From the NCBI RefSeq assembly GCF_003112575.1, contig NZ_BEWC01000003.1, positions 62,001 through 126,000 on the forward strand: 64,000 nucleotides of DNA, given 5' to 3'. The notes beneath the pieces are model-generated. The model was not told the DNA's origin and did no database searches. It saw only the letters and a program-made list of their open reading frames with translations. The position numbers were made by a program, and so were the translations under genes. Source of the stretch: Streptomyces ardesiacus (lineage in GTDB: Bacteria; Actinomycetota; Actinomycetes; Streptomycetales; Streptomycetaceae). Below are positions 45,722 to 54,369 of the stretch, in pieces (positions within the stretch are counted from its first letter, which is position 1; every line of letters begins with the position of its first letter).

Positions 45722-48382
45722 TCACAGCAGCCCGTCCCACATCTGCTCCAGCAGCACCGACCACCAGCTCTCCGGCGACCCCAGCGCCGCCGGGTCCAGC
45801 GCGGCCAACTGCGCCTGGAAGTCCACCGTCCAGCGGCCCGCCTGCTCCTGGTTCAGACCGAACCTGAGCCGCCACATCCGGCCCAGCAGCGCCAGGCAGC
45901 GCGCGAACTCCGGCAGCCCCGTGTTCACGAACTGCGGCGGCACCGGCGCACCGCCAGGCCCCGCCTCCACCGGCACCGCCACGATGGCCGCCGTGCCGTA
46001 CTGCACACAGACCGCCCGGCCGAAGTCGCTGCCCACGACGAGGTACGACCCGGCGTCCGAGGCCGGCTGCACCCCGCGCTCCGCCGCCAGCTCCGCCAGC
46101 GTCGGCACCGGGCGCCCCGGCTGGGCCTGCGCCCAGAAGAACGGACCCATGTCCATCGGCAGCCCCGCGGCCACCAGCGTGTGCGCCACGACCGGCGGCA
46201 CGCCCTGCCGGGACACCGCCGCCTGCTCGAACCGGAAGACACCCGGCCCGAACGCCGCCGCCAGCTCCTGCCCGATGCCCTCCGGCGGAACCGGCGGCGC
46301 GGGCTGCACCTGCGGCAGCGGCGCCCGCACCGGCGCCGGACGCGCGGGACCGTCGGCCACCTGGTGCAACTCGCCCTGGTGTGCCAGCAGTTGCTGCATG
46401 CCCTGCTGCCGGCTCGCGTGATCCGGGCCGTACGGCGCGATCGAGGTGATCCGCGCCTGCGGCCACTGCTCCCGGATCATCCGCGCGCAGTAGGCGCCCG
46501 GCAGCTCGCACGACTCCAGCTCGGTGTGCAGTTCGAGCACCTGGTCCGGCGGCACGTTCATGGAGCGCAGCTCGTGGAACATCTGCCACTCCGGGTGCGG
46601 CGTGCCCGGCGCGGAACGCCGGATCAGCTGCTGCTCGGAACCGTCCTGCGCGCGGTAGCGCAGCACGGCCTGGTAGCCGGGGCCGACGGTCGGCTGACCG
46701 GTGGGCTGCGGCGGATAGCCGTACGCCGGCGGCTGCCCCGGCACCGGCTGCCCGGGAGGCGGCGGTACGGCGCCGGGGGCACCCGGAGCACCGGGGGCCC
46801 CGGGCGGCGGCGGAGGCGTGCCGACACCGCCGGGACCGCCCAGGGAGGGCGACGCCAGCATCGTCTGCGCATGGTGCACGGCACCGGGAGCGCCGGGAGC
46901 CGCCGGGGGCGGCGGTGGCGTACCCGGACCGGAAGGAGCACCGGGAGCCCCGGGGGCGCCGGGCGCACGCGGCGCCGCGGGCGGCGGCCCGGGAGGCTGC
47001 GGGGCGCCGGGAGCCCCCGGCCGGCCCGGGTCGGCCAGCATCGTGGCGGCGTGGTGCATCCCGCCCGGCGGTGTCCCACCCGGAGCGTTCGGCGCACTCG
47101 GCGGAGGCGGCGTACCCGGCGCGGCCGGAGGCGGCGTACCGGGGGCACTGGGCGGAGGCGGCGTGCCGGGAGCACTGGGCGGAGGCGGTGTACCGGGAGC
47201 GCTGGGCGGAGGCGGCGTGCCGGGACCGCCCTCCGGTCCCTCGGGGCCGAGCGACGACACGAGCTGCGTCGGCACGTAGCCACCCGCCGGCGTGCCCGGC
47301 GCGGGCGTGCTCCCCGGACGCGCGCCCGGCACACCCGGGGCGCCCGGCGGATGCGGCGTGGACGCGCCGGCGCCACGGCGCGGCGGAGGCGTCGCCTTGC
47401 TGGTCGCGGCGTCGGCGATGTCCCCGGCGGGCGCCGCGGGCGGCTGGGACGGCGCGGCGGGCGCACCCGCACCGGCGGACGGCTGCCCCGCGGGCGGCGT
47501 CGACGGCGCGGGCGGCGGCGTACTGCTCCCGCCGCCCGCGGGCGGCAGCGTCGGCGTACCCGCCCCGGCGGGCGCACCCGGCGCGTGCGGACCGCCCGGC
47601 GTGCTCGGATCCCCGATCGCCGGAGCGAGCGCCGTCGGCGGAAGCTGACTGCCGCCCGACATCAGCGCCGTCTTGGCGTCCGACGTCGTCGAGGGCGGCG
47701 GCGTGTCGTCGTCGGCACCGCTCAACGGCGGCGCGAACACGGTCTGGGGCAGCGGCACGGAACGGTCCTCACCGGCATCCGCGTTGGTGTCCGTCCCCGT
47801 CCACGGAGTCGCCCCGGCGGGCGCACCCGGCGCACCGGACGCACCCGCGCCCGGCCACCCCGCACCGCTCCCGGACGAGGCGTCCGCCGAGGCCGCCGGG
47901 GCCGACGGCACCCCGGCCTGCGTCTCGGGCAGCGCACCACCGGCACCCGGCCCGGTGCCCCCGGAGTCGCCGCTCCCCTCGTCCCCGTCCCCCCGGCGGC
48001 GATCCGGAATGCCGATCCGGTCCGCCGCCTCCTGCAACCACTCCGGCGGACTCAGCAAGAACGACGTCTGATTCAGGTCCACCCGCGCCGCGGGCGCCGG
48101 AACCGGCGCCTGGTCCTCGTCGGGACGGCCGTACTCCTCCTCGTACCGGCGGATCACCTCACCCACCGGCAACGAGGGCCACAGCGTCGCCTCGCCGCTG
48201 TCCCGGGCGATCACCAGCCGCTGCGCGCCCCCGTCCGAACGCGGGCCGTCCGCACGGTCCTCGGCCCACACCACGAACCCGAGGTCGAACTCCCGCACCC
48301 GCACCTCACGGTGCTGGTAGGCCGGCAACTCGCCGTTGACCCACTCCTCCGCGCGCTCCTGCGCCTGCGCGAACGTCACCAT
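45722..48382 (-). CDS. Imm35/YrhB-like + deaminase-like + SUKH-4 multidomain protein
   Basis: An 886-residue protein with three recognisable parts. Residues 1-90 look like a YrhB/Imm35 domain (AEEWVN, FDLGFVVWAEDR, LWPSLPVGEVIRRYEEEYG). About 150-560 is a Pro/Gly/Ala-rich, repetitive linker with PGTPPPPSA-type repeats. About 570-660 resembles a polymorphic-toxin deaminase: HPEW (His596) then ELESCELPGAYCARMI (Cys625, Cys632), a zinc H-C-C set. About 700-886 is SUKH-4-like immunity (FGPGVFRFEQ, GPFFWAQAQ, YLVVGSDFGRAVCVQYGTAAI). No signal peptide or secretion domain is visible. It is 7 nt downstream of the nuclease-SUKH gene and shares its operon. Confidence 0.8.
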   Translation of the reverse strand: MVTFAQAQERAEEWVNGELPAYQHREVRVREFDLGFVVWAEDRADGPRSDGGAQRLVIARDSGEATLWPSLPVGEVIRRYEEEYGRPDEDQAPVPAPAARVDLNQTSFLLSPPEWLQEAADRIGIPDRRRGDGDEGSGDSGGTGPGAGGALPETQAGVPSAPAASADASSGSGAGWPGAGASGAPGAPAGATPWTGTDTNADAGEDRSVPLPQTVFAPPLSGADDDTPPPSTTSDAKTALMSGGSQLPPTALAPAIGDPSTPGGPHAPGAPAGAGTPTLPPAGGGSSTPPPAPSTPPAGQPSAGAGAPAAPSQPPAAPAGDIADAATSKATPPPRRGAGASTPHPPGAPGVPGARPGSTPAPGTPAGGYVPTQLVSSLGPEGPEGGPGTPPPPSAPGTPPPPSAPGTPPPPSAPGTPPPAAPGTPPPPSAPNAPGGTPPGGMHHAATMLADPGRPGAPGAPQPPGPPPAAPRAPGAPGAPGAPSGPGTPPPPPAAPGAPGAVHHAQTMLASPSLGGPGGVGTPPPPPGAPGAPGAPGAVPPPPGQPVPGQPPAYGYPPQPTGQPTVGPGYQAVLRYRAQDGSEQQLIRRSAPGTPHPEWQMFHELRSMNVPPDQVLELHTELESCELPGAYCARMIREQWPQARITSIAPYGPDHASRQQGMQQLLAHQGELHQVADGPARPAPVRAPLPQVQPAPPVPPEGIGQELAAAFGPGVFRFEQAAVSRQGVPPVVAHTLVAAGLPMDMGPFFWAQAQPGRPVPTLAELAAERGVQPASDAGSYLVVGSDFGRAVCVQYGTAAIVAVPVEAGPGGAPVPPQFVNTGLPEFARCLALLGRMWRLRFGLNQEQAGRWTVDFQAQLAALDPAALGSPESWWSVLLEQMWDGLL

Positions 48383-48389
48383 CGTCAGC

Positions 48390-49382
48390 TCACTCCCCTA
48401 CCGACGCCGACGCGGGCACCGCACGCGCGAACCCGCCGTCCACCATCAGGTTCGCCACCGTCTCCAACTCCGGCGGGGAGCCCGCCAGACGCGACAGGAA
48501 CGCGTCGAAATCCTCACCGCACGGCAGCAGCAGCCGCTCCACACGCTCCGCCGGCGGCCACGCGGGATCCACGTCCCGCACGTCGTCGTACGCGCAGAAC
48601 CACACCGAACCGATCCGCTCGCCCTTCACCTTCACCGCGAGGAGACCGCCCTGGACGAACGCGACACCCAGGTAGTCCTTCGTCAGGTGGTCCCGCAGGC
48701 ACTTGTTGACGTAGACCAGGTCGTTGACCGCCGCCTCCTCACGCACCGTGAAGAACGGCTGGTCCACCAGCAGCCCCAGTTCCGCGTCGAGCGCCGTACC
48801 CACCGGCGCGCACCCGCCCGCCGCCTTCAGGAACGACCGGTACGCACCCGGCAGCCGGTACCCGAGGTCCTCCTCGACGCCCTGCACCTGCTGCTCGGTG
48901 ACGGCCACACCCGACTTCGGCAGACCGAAGTGCGCCGGACGCGTCTCCTGCAACGGCCGCGTGCCCCGCTTGCCCTGGTCCACCGCCGCCGTCGCGATCC
49001 CGCCGTGATGGCGCAACAACGCCTTCACCTCGACCGGAACCAGCTCCATCCGCCGCGAACCCGCCACGTGGTGCCACGTCCAGCCGTGCGGCGTCGCCAC
49101 CGCCGGCACCGTGTCCCACAGCTCGTGCCCCGACGCCGACAGCGCCGCGTTCGCCGACACGTAGTCCGTCAGCCGCAACTCGTCGACCCCGAACCCCTCC
49201 GGCGGATCCGCGATCTCGGCGACCGCACGCGCGTACGGCGAGAAATCGGGGTAACCACCCGCGTCCACCCGTACCCCTCTCGGGTGACGGGCCGCCCGCA
49301 CCGGATCCGGGAAATGCACGACCTGCCCGGCATAGGCCGCGTTCGGCGGCGCGGCTGCTTGCCCGAGCCGACCTGTCGTCAT
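48390..49382 (-). CDS. HNH/EndoVII (WHH-type) nuclease domain fused to a SUKH (SMI1/KNR4) domain
   Basis: A 330-residue protein. Residues 43-130 match a WHH-class HNH/EndoVII toxin nuclease: GYPDFSPYA (43-51), HELWDTVP, then WTWHHVAGSRRMELVPVEVK (101-120) with the WHH triad at 103-105, and HHGGIA. Residues 155-330 form a SUKH domain (VQGVEEDLGYRLPGAYRSFL near 167-185, then a YLGVAFVQGGLLAVKVKGE strand region and YDDVRDVDPAWPPAE). Toxin and immunity-type folds in one chain are unusual. The ATG at 49382 has AGGGGG upstream. It is divergent from a deaminase-SUKH-3 pair. I have no experimental basis for toxicity. Confidence 0.83.
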   Translation of the reverse strand: MTTGRLGQAAAPPNAAYAGQVVHFPDPVRAARHPRGVRVDAGGYPDFSPYARAVAEIADPPEGFGVDELRLTDYVSANAALSASGHELWDTVPAVATPHGWTWHHVAGSRRMELVPVEVKALLRHHGGIATAAVDQGKRGTRPLQETRPAHFGLPKSGVAVTEQQVQGVEEDLGYRLPGAYRSFLKAAGGCAPVGTALDAELGLLVDQPFFTVREEAAVNDLVYVNKCLRDHLTKDYLGVAFVQGGLLAVKVKGERIGSVWFCAYDDVRDVDPAWPPAERVERLLLPCGEDFDAFLSRLAGSPPELETVANLMVDGGFARAVPASASVGE

Positions 49383-49673
49383 GGCGGTTGCCCCCTGCGG
49401 CGTCTGTCTGCTGCCAGATCCGTCTGATCTGCCTGCACTGTCTGGTTCTCCGCGTCCGAGCGCGGTGCCGACAGCCTATGCGGTAGCGCCGGAGGGGTCA
49501 CCGGCACCGGACCCCGCACCCGCCACCCGCCCGCCCCACTTCCGTGACCAGCCGTCACCCTCCCGTGACACACCGCCCATACCCGGGCGTGTCGCCACGC
49601 CCCAGCTTCCACAGCAGCCACGCGATTTGGCACCCTGTGACCTCCGGGGGGATGCTCAGGAGGGGAAACGATC

Positions 49674-50204
49674 ATGAGTGCGACACAGACGGGACCCGAC
49701 ACCGCGCGGTCCGACGACCCCCGCGGCGGCGACCCCCGCATCGGCTGGAGCAGCACCGACGCCGCCCAGGCCCCCACCCTCCGGCACCGCCGCGACGGCA
49801 TACTCCCCACCGTCGCCGCCGCCCTCTCCGTACGCGGCACCACGCTCACCGGCACCGCCACCCGTGCCGACACACCGCCCGCCCTGCACCACCTCGTCCA
49901 GGACTTCCTCGACACCCTCACCAGCGGCCAACGCGACCGCTACACCGGACGCTGCGCCGAGACCATCCTCATCTCCCGGCACCTCGCCACCGCCGACGCC
50001 GCACGCAGCAAGCGCGCCGCACGCAAACCCATGACCAACGGCGAAGCCCGCAAAGCGCTCAAACACGCCAAACTCACCACCCGCCGCATCCGCGAGGACG
50101 GCGACCCCCTCCACGGCGCCTTCGCCGCGCCCTGCCGCGCCTGCACCGCCCTCACCGCCCACTTCGGCGTCCGCGTCGTCGACCCCACGGCCGACCAGGA
50201 CTGA
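49674..50204 (+). CDS. YwqJ-like putative deaminase
   Basis: A 176-residue protein with zinc-deaminase motifs of the YwqJ clade: GRCAETILISRHL (Cys94-Ala95-Glu96) and APCRACTAL (Cys154, Cys157), giving Cys-Cys-Cys zinc ligands and a catalytic glutamate. The first 85 residues are variable and unrecognised. Members are toxin domains of polymorphic systems expected to deaminate nucleic acid or nucleotide bases. There is no signal peptide or delivery domain. The ATG at 49674 follows AGGAGGGG. A SUKH-3 gene lies 46 nt downstream in the same direction, the usual immunity partner. Confidence 0.82.
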   Translation: MSATQTGPDTARSDDPRGGDPRIGWSSTDAAQAPTLRHRRDGILPTVAAALSVRGTTLTGTATRADTPPALHHLVQDFLDTLTSGQRDRYTGRCAETILISRHLATADAARSKRAARKPMTNGEARKALKHAKLTTRRIREDGDPLHGAFAAPCRACTALTAHFGVRVVDPTADQD

Positions 50205-50250
50205 CCGAACAGACCGAGCCGAACCAGCCGACGAGACGAACCAAGGGCAG

Positions 50251-50745
50251 ATGCAAGCCGACCGCACCTCCACCACCCGCTTCCCCGTCCCCGTCGACGC
50301 CGCCCTCCGCGACGCCGGCTGGCAACCCGGACGCTGGGACATCAAGCAGGCCGAGATCTGGGCCGACACCCTGCGCGCACACACCTCACCCGCAGGACAC
50401 CGCCACACCGTCTTCCCCGCCGCCGTCGAAGCCTGGGCGGAATTCGGCGGCCTGCACGTCACCCCCACCGGACCCGGCCGCCAGATCGCCCCCGCCGCCC
50501 TCCACCTCGACCCCCTGCACGGCCTCCACATGGCCCGCACCCTCGGCGACCTCGGCCGCGCCCTGGACACCCAGACCTGCCCCCTCGGCACCGAGACCGA
50601 CAGCCACGCCCTCCTCGCGATCGACACCGAAGGCCGCGTCTACGCCCTCGACCACTCCGGCGACTGGTACCTCGGCCCCACCATCGACGCCGCCCTCGCC
50701 ACCCTGGTCGCCGGCACCCAGCCCACCCGCCTCACCACGGGCTGA
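50251..50745 (+). CDS. SUKH-3 domain immunity-like protein
   Basis: A 164-residue single-domain protein of the SUKH-3 group (DAALRDAGWQPGRWDIKQAE near 18-37, FPAAVEAWAEFGGLHV near 55-70, then ALLAIDTEGRVYALDHSGDWYLGPTIDAAL near the end). SUKH proteins bind and neutralise toxin nucleases and deaminases. The ATG at 50251 has AAGGGC upstream. Its position after the deaminase gene suggests a toxin-immunity operon, with the deaminase produced first. It converges on the histidine kinase gene 28 nt away, with no obvious terminator between. Confidence 0.87.
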   Translation: MQADRTSTTRFPVPVDAALRDAGWQPGRWDIKQAEIWADTLRAHTSPAGHRHTVFPAAVEAWAEFGGLHVTPTGPGRQIAPAALHLDPLHGLHMARTLGDLGRALDTQTCPLGTETDSHALLAIDTEGRVYALDHSGDWYLGPTIDAALATLVAGTQPTRLTTG

Positions 50746-50772
50746 GACCGCTCGGCGCCCACGCCGCCGGAC

Positions 50773-52092
50773 CTACGACGCCGGAATCACCGCCGACACC
50801 CGGAAACCCCCCGCATCGGTCGGCCCCGACACGAAGACACCCCCCAGAGCGGCCACCCGCTCCTTCATCCCCACCAGACCGTTGCCCCCGGACGGCAGCC
50901 GCGCCGACGCCTCCCCCGACGGCTCCGGCGGCGGCTCGTTCTCCACCTGCATCGCGATCTCCGAGACCCGGTGCGCCAGCCGCACATACGTCTTCGCGCC
51001 CGCCGCGTGCTTGTGCACGTTCGTCAACGCCTCCTGCACCACCCGGAACGCGGTGGACTCCACCTCCGCCGCGTACGGCCGCGTCTCCCCCTCCACCGAC
51101 AGGTCTACGACCATCCCGGCCGCCTGCGACTGCCCGATCAGCTCGTCCAGCTCCGACAGACACGGCCCGTCCGACGACGCCTCCCCGCCCTCCGCCGCCC
51201 GCGAAGCCGCCACCGCGGCGGCCACGCCCACCGCCGCCAACGGCACCGACGCCCGCTCCGCACGCGCACCGCCCCCACCGCTGCGCAGCACCCCGAGCAT
51301 CTCCCGCAGCTCCGTCAGCGCCTGCCGCCCCATGTCCCCCACCAGTGCCGCGTTCTTCACCGCCTTCTCCGGGTCCTTCCGCGCCACCGCCTGGAGCGCG
51401 GCGGCATGCACCACCATCAGACTCACCCGGTGCGCGACCACGTCGTGCATCTCCCGCGCGATGCGCGTCCGCTCCTCGCCGCGCGCCCACTCCGCGCGCT
51501 CCTCCGCCCGCTCGGCGAGCAGTTGCAGCTCCCGCTCCAGGCTGTCCGCCCGCTCCCGCAGGCTCTCCATCAGCCGGCGCCGCTGCCCCACGTAGAGGCC
51601 GAGCAGCAGGGGCGGCGCGGTCATGCCCAGGGACGTCCCGATCGACGCGAAGGGAAAGAACCAGTCCCCCACGTCCACGCCGTCCCGGCCCATGTCCTGC
51701 CGCAGCCGCACGAACGTCACGATCAACGTCCCCAGGAACGTCATCCCCGCCAGGGCCCCGATGATCCGCCGCGGCAGCTCCGACGCCGCCAGTGTGTACA
51801 GGCCGACGACACCCAGCAGGAAGCCCATCTCGGCCGGCGTGATGGCCAGCGCCACCAGCACCACCGCGATCGGCCACTTCCGCCGCACCACCAGCACCGA
51901 ACCGGCCAGCAGTCCGAACAGGACCCCCGTCCCCACCGGGATCCCGGCGTCCCGCGCGAACGGAACCCCCTCCGCCGCACACTCCAGCGCGGACACGGCC
52001 CCGAGGCTCACGTCGAGCACCGCACCGCGCCGCCTGTCCCACCACGCGGGCCCGCCCCGGGCCGGCACGTGGTCTTCCCCCGTCGTGGTCAT
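50773..52092 (-). CDS. Orphan sensor histidine kinase (HisKA_3, NarL-partner type)
   Basis: A 439-residue membrane kinase. About five hydrophobic helices span residues 28-170 with no obvious extracellular sensor loop. A coiled segment (about 172-205) leads to the HisKA_3 motif REMHDVVAHRVSLMVVHA with phospho-acceptor His216. The HATPase_c N-box QEALTNVHKHA is near residue 362 and the G-box GNGLVGMKERV near 412. The family pairs with NarL/LuxR response regulators, but none is encoded adjacent here. It starts at ATG 52092. The signal is unknown. Confidence 0.9.
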   Translation of the reverse strand: MTTTGEDHVPARGGPAWWDRRRGAVLDVSLGAVSALECAAEGVPFARDAGIPVGTGVLFGLLAGSVLVVRRKWPIAVVLVALAITPAEMGFLLGVVGLYTLAASELPRRIIGALAGMTFLGTLIVTFVRLRQDMGRDGVDVGDWFFPFASIGTSLGMTAPPLLLGLYVGQRRRLMESLRERADSLERELQLLAERAEERAEWARGEERTRIAREMHDVVAHRVSLMVVHAAALQAVARKDPEKAVKNAALVGDMGRQALTELREMLGVLRSGGGGARAERASVPLAAVGVAAAVAASRAAEGGEASSDGPCLSELDELIGQSQAAGMVVDLSVEGETRPYAAEVESTAFRVVQEALTNVHKHAAGAKTYVRLAHRVSEIAMQVENEPPPEPSGEASARLPSGGNGLVGMKERVAALGGVFVSGPTDAGGFRVSAVIPAS

Positions 52093-52225
52093 GCCTCCAG
52101 CCTACGGGCGCCGACCGCCCCTTTTCCGGTGACTTTCGACAAACGATAGGACGCGATATCCCTCGAACTGGAGAACCCCCACCGTTCACCTCCGGAGGCG
52201 ATGATTCCGGCCGGACGGTACGCCC

Positions 52226-52579
52226 ATGGCACGTTCACAGAACAAGTACGCGGACTTCGCAGGGCTGCGGGAGCGGGCGGGGGCGCTGCGGCGGGCCGGC
52301 TACAGCCTTCGGCGGATCCGCGACGAGCTGAAGGTCTTCAACAACGACATCCTCAACCGGCTCGTGAAGGGCGAGCCGCCTCCCGAGTGGACGAAGCGGC
52401 CGCGCGCCAAGGACGACCTGCGTGCGAAGGCCAGGGAGCTACGCCTCCAACGCAGGAACACGGGCGACGACTGCCGCGGTTGTCTCGTGCTCACCGTGCG
52501 CCGGAGTGCTGAGTTGTACCGCCGGACCGAAGGCTGGTGGACGGGAATCGTCGCTGACGCCGTCACACGACTCCGGTAA
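52226..52579 (+). pseudogene. Truncated/frameshifted helix-turn-helix protein (actinobacterial family)
   Basis: A 117-codon frame from ATG 52226. The first 75 residues (RERAGALRRAGYSLRRIRDELKV's HTH, then LVKGEPPPEWTKRPRAKDDL and ARELRLQ) match a recurrent streptomycete DNA-binding family whose members continue with a second HTH of the type WTYDRIxxELGCSKSSISLWV. Here that second part is replaced by unrelated residues, as from a frameshift or junction after residue 75. It lies directly upstream of tRNA-Gln. A short functional protein is possible, but loss of the second half favours a remnant. Confidence 0.5.
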
Positions 52580-52593
52580 GGTCTGACGCACGT

Positions 52594-52669
52594 TCCCCCG
52601 TGGTGTAACCGGCAGCACACTAGATTTTGGATCTAGCAGGACAAGGTTCGAATCCTTGCGGGGGAGCCA
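52594..52669 (+). tRNA. tRNA-Gln (anticodon UUG)
   Basis: A 76-nt cloverleaf. Acceptor stem TCCCCCG pairs with CGGGGGA, with an encoded CCA (52667-52669). The anticodon stem CTAGA/TCTAG holds the loop TTTTGGA, anticodon TTG. The T-arm loop is GGTTCGAATCC. It decodes CAA and, by wobble, CAG. It lies 120 bp upstream of glmU with no gene between. I saw no integrase or attachment-site duplication beside it. Confidence 0.97.
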
Positions 52670-52788
52670 CTGCGCGTGACCTCTTCGCGGGCCCTGACTC
52701 CACCGTCGGGGCCCGCACTCATGTCCCCCGCAAACCGCCCCGGTATCCTGCGGATGTCCCCACCTCCTCAACAGCCGAAGGGCATCCC

Positions 52789-54237
52789 GTGAGCGCCATT
52801 CGCCCGGCAGCCGTCGTCGTTCTCGCAGCGGGTGAGGGCACCCGTATGAAGTCGGCCACACCCAAGGTCCTGCACGAGCTGTGCGGCCGGTCCCTCGTCG
52901 GGCACGTGCTCGCCGCCGCCGGTGAGCTGGACCCCGAGCACCTGGTCGCCGTCGTCGGGCACGCCCGCGAGAAGGTCACCGCGCACCTCGCCGAGGTCGC
53001 CCCCGGCGTCCGCACCGCCGTCCAGGAGCAGCAGAACGGCACCGGGCACGCCGTGCGGATGGGTCTGGAGGCGCTGGGCGGTGCCGTGGACGGGACCGTG
53101 GTGGTGGTCTGCGGGGACACTCCCCTCCTCACCGGCGAGACGCTCAAGGCCCTCGCCGCCACCCACACCGCCGACGGGAACGCCGTCACCGTGCTGACGG
53201 CCGAGGTGCCGGACGCGACCGGGTACGGCCGGATCGTGCGGGACGGGGCCTCGGGCGCCGTCACGGCGATCGTGGAGCACAAGGACGCCTCGGAGTCGCA
53301 GCGGGCGATCCGGGAGATCAACTCGGGTGTCTTCGCCTTCGACGGCCAGTTGCTCGCGGACGCGCTGGGCAAGGTGCGCACGGACAACAGCCAGGGCGAG
53401 GAGTACCTGACGGACGTGCTCGGGATCCTGCGCGAGGCGGGGCACCGGGTGGGTGCGTCGGTGGCCGGCGACCACCGCGAGATCGCGGGGATCAACAACC
53501 GGGTGCAGCTCGCCGAGGCGCGCCGGATCCTCAACGACCGGCTGCTGACCGGGGCGATGCTGGCCGGCGTGACGGTGGTGGACCCGGCGACGACGTGGGT
53601 GGACGTGACGGTGACGTTCGAGCAGGACGTGGTCGTCCACCCGGGCACGCAGTTGCACGGGGCGACGCATCTGGCGCAGGGCTGCGAGGTGGGCCCCAAC
53701 ACCCGTCTGACGGACACCCGCGTCGAGGCGGGGGCGCGGGTGGACAACACGGTCGCCAACGGCGCCCACGTCGGTCCGCAGGCATCCGTGGGTCCGTACG
53801 CGTATCTGCGGCCCGGGACCCGGCTGGGTCTCAAGTCGAAGATCGGTACGTTCGTCGAGGCGAAGAACGCCTCGATCGGCGAGGGGACGAAGGTCCCGCA
53901 CCTGTCGTACATGGGTGACGCGACGATCGGCGAGTTCACGAACATCGGTGCCGCGAGCGTGTTCGTGAACTACGACGGGCAGGACAAGCACCACACGACG
54001 ATCGGCTCGCACTGCCGTACCGGTTCGGACAACATGTTTGTGGCTCCTGTCACGGTCGGGGACGGTGCCTACACCGCCGCCGGCTCGGTGATCACGAAGG
54101 ACGTGCCGCCCGGTTCGCTGGCCGTGGCCCGTGGCCAGCAGCGGAATATCGAGGGTTGGGTGGCCCGCAAGCGTCCGGGGAGCGCGGCGGCGAAGGCGGC
54201 CGAGGCGGCGTCCCGCGAGGCTGACGGCGAAGACTGA
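52789..54237 (+). CDS. glmU: Bifunctional UDP-N-acetylglucosamine pyrophosphorylase / glucosamine-1-phosphate N-acetyltransferase
   Basis: A 482-residue cytosolic enzyme making UDP-GlcNAc for peptidoglycan. The N-terminal uridyltransferase has the nucleotide loop [19 protein letters not shown] (9-27), QNGTGHAV and [10 protein letters not shown] with the metal Asp. About residue 250 onward is the left-handed beta-helix acetyltransferase, with [25 protein letters not shown] and [13 protein letters not shown] (catalytic His region near 365). The alanine/lysine C-terminal tail is typical of actinobacteria. The GTG at 52789 follows AAGGG. prs follows in the same direction. Confidence 0.97.
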   Translation: MSAIRPAAVVVLAAGEGTRMKSATPKVLHELCGRSLVGHVLAAAGELDPEHLVAVVGHAREKVTAHLAEVAPGVRTAVQEQQNGTGHAVRMGLEALGGAVDGTVVVVCGDTPLLTGETLKALAATHTADGNAVTVLTAEVPDATGYGRIVRDGASGAVTAIVEHKDASESQRAIREINSGVFAFDGQLLADALGKVRTDNSQGEEYLTDVLGILREAGHRVGASVAGDHREIAGINNRVQLAEARRILNDRLLTGAMLAGVTVVDPATTWVDVTVTFEQDVVVHPGTQLHGATHLAQGCEVGPNTRLTDTRVEAGARVDNTVANGAHVGPQASVGPYAYLRPGTRLGLKSKIGTFVEAKNASIGEGTKVPHLSYMGDATIGEFTNIGAASVFVNYDGQDKHHTTIGSHCRTGSDNMFVAPVTVGDGAYTAAGSVITKDVPPGSLAVARGQQRNIEGWVARKRPGSAAAKAAEAASREADGED

Positions 54238-54369
54238 CCGGAAACCGGCGCGTCGGACACGGCGTACCGTGATAAGTGCACATCCGCACCCCACAAGCTG
54301 AGACGCCCCCGCGGTCAGTCGGGTGAGCGCCCATGTCGCTCAGCTGCGAACCTCTGAGGAGAAAGTGCT

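Noticed and set aside
46181..48709. An 842-codon arginine-rich open frame antisense to the proline-rich SUKH gene
   Set aside because: It mirrors the proline-rich repeats; no start signal or conserved domain.
45722..50745. Type VI, type VII or CDI secretion effector operon
   Set aside because: No WXG100, RHS, PAAR, filamentous haemagglutinin, signal peptide or secretion genes in the window.
52594..52669. Active integration site of an integrative element at tRNA-Gln
   Set aside because: No integrase, excisionase or duplicated tRNA 3' end nearby; downstream is the conserved glmU.
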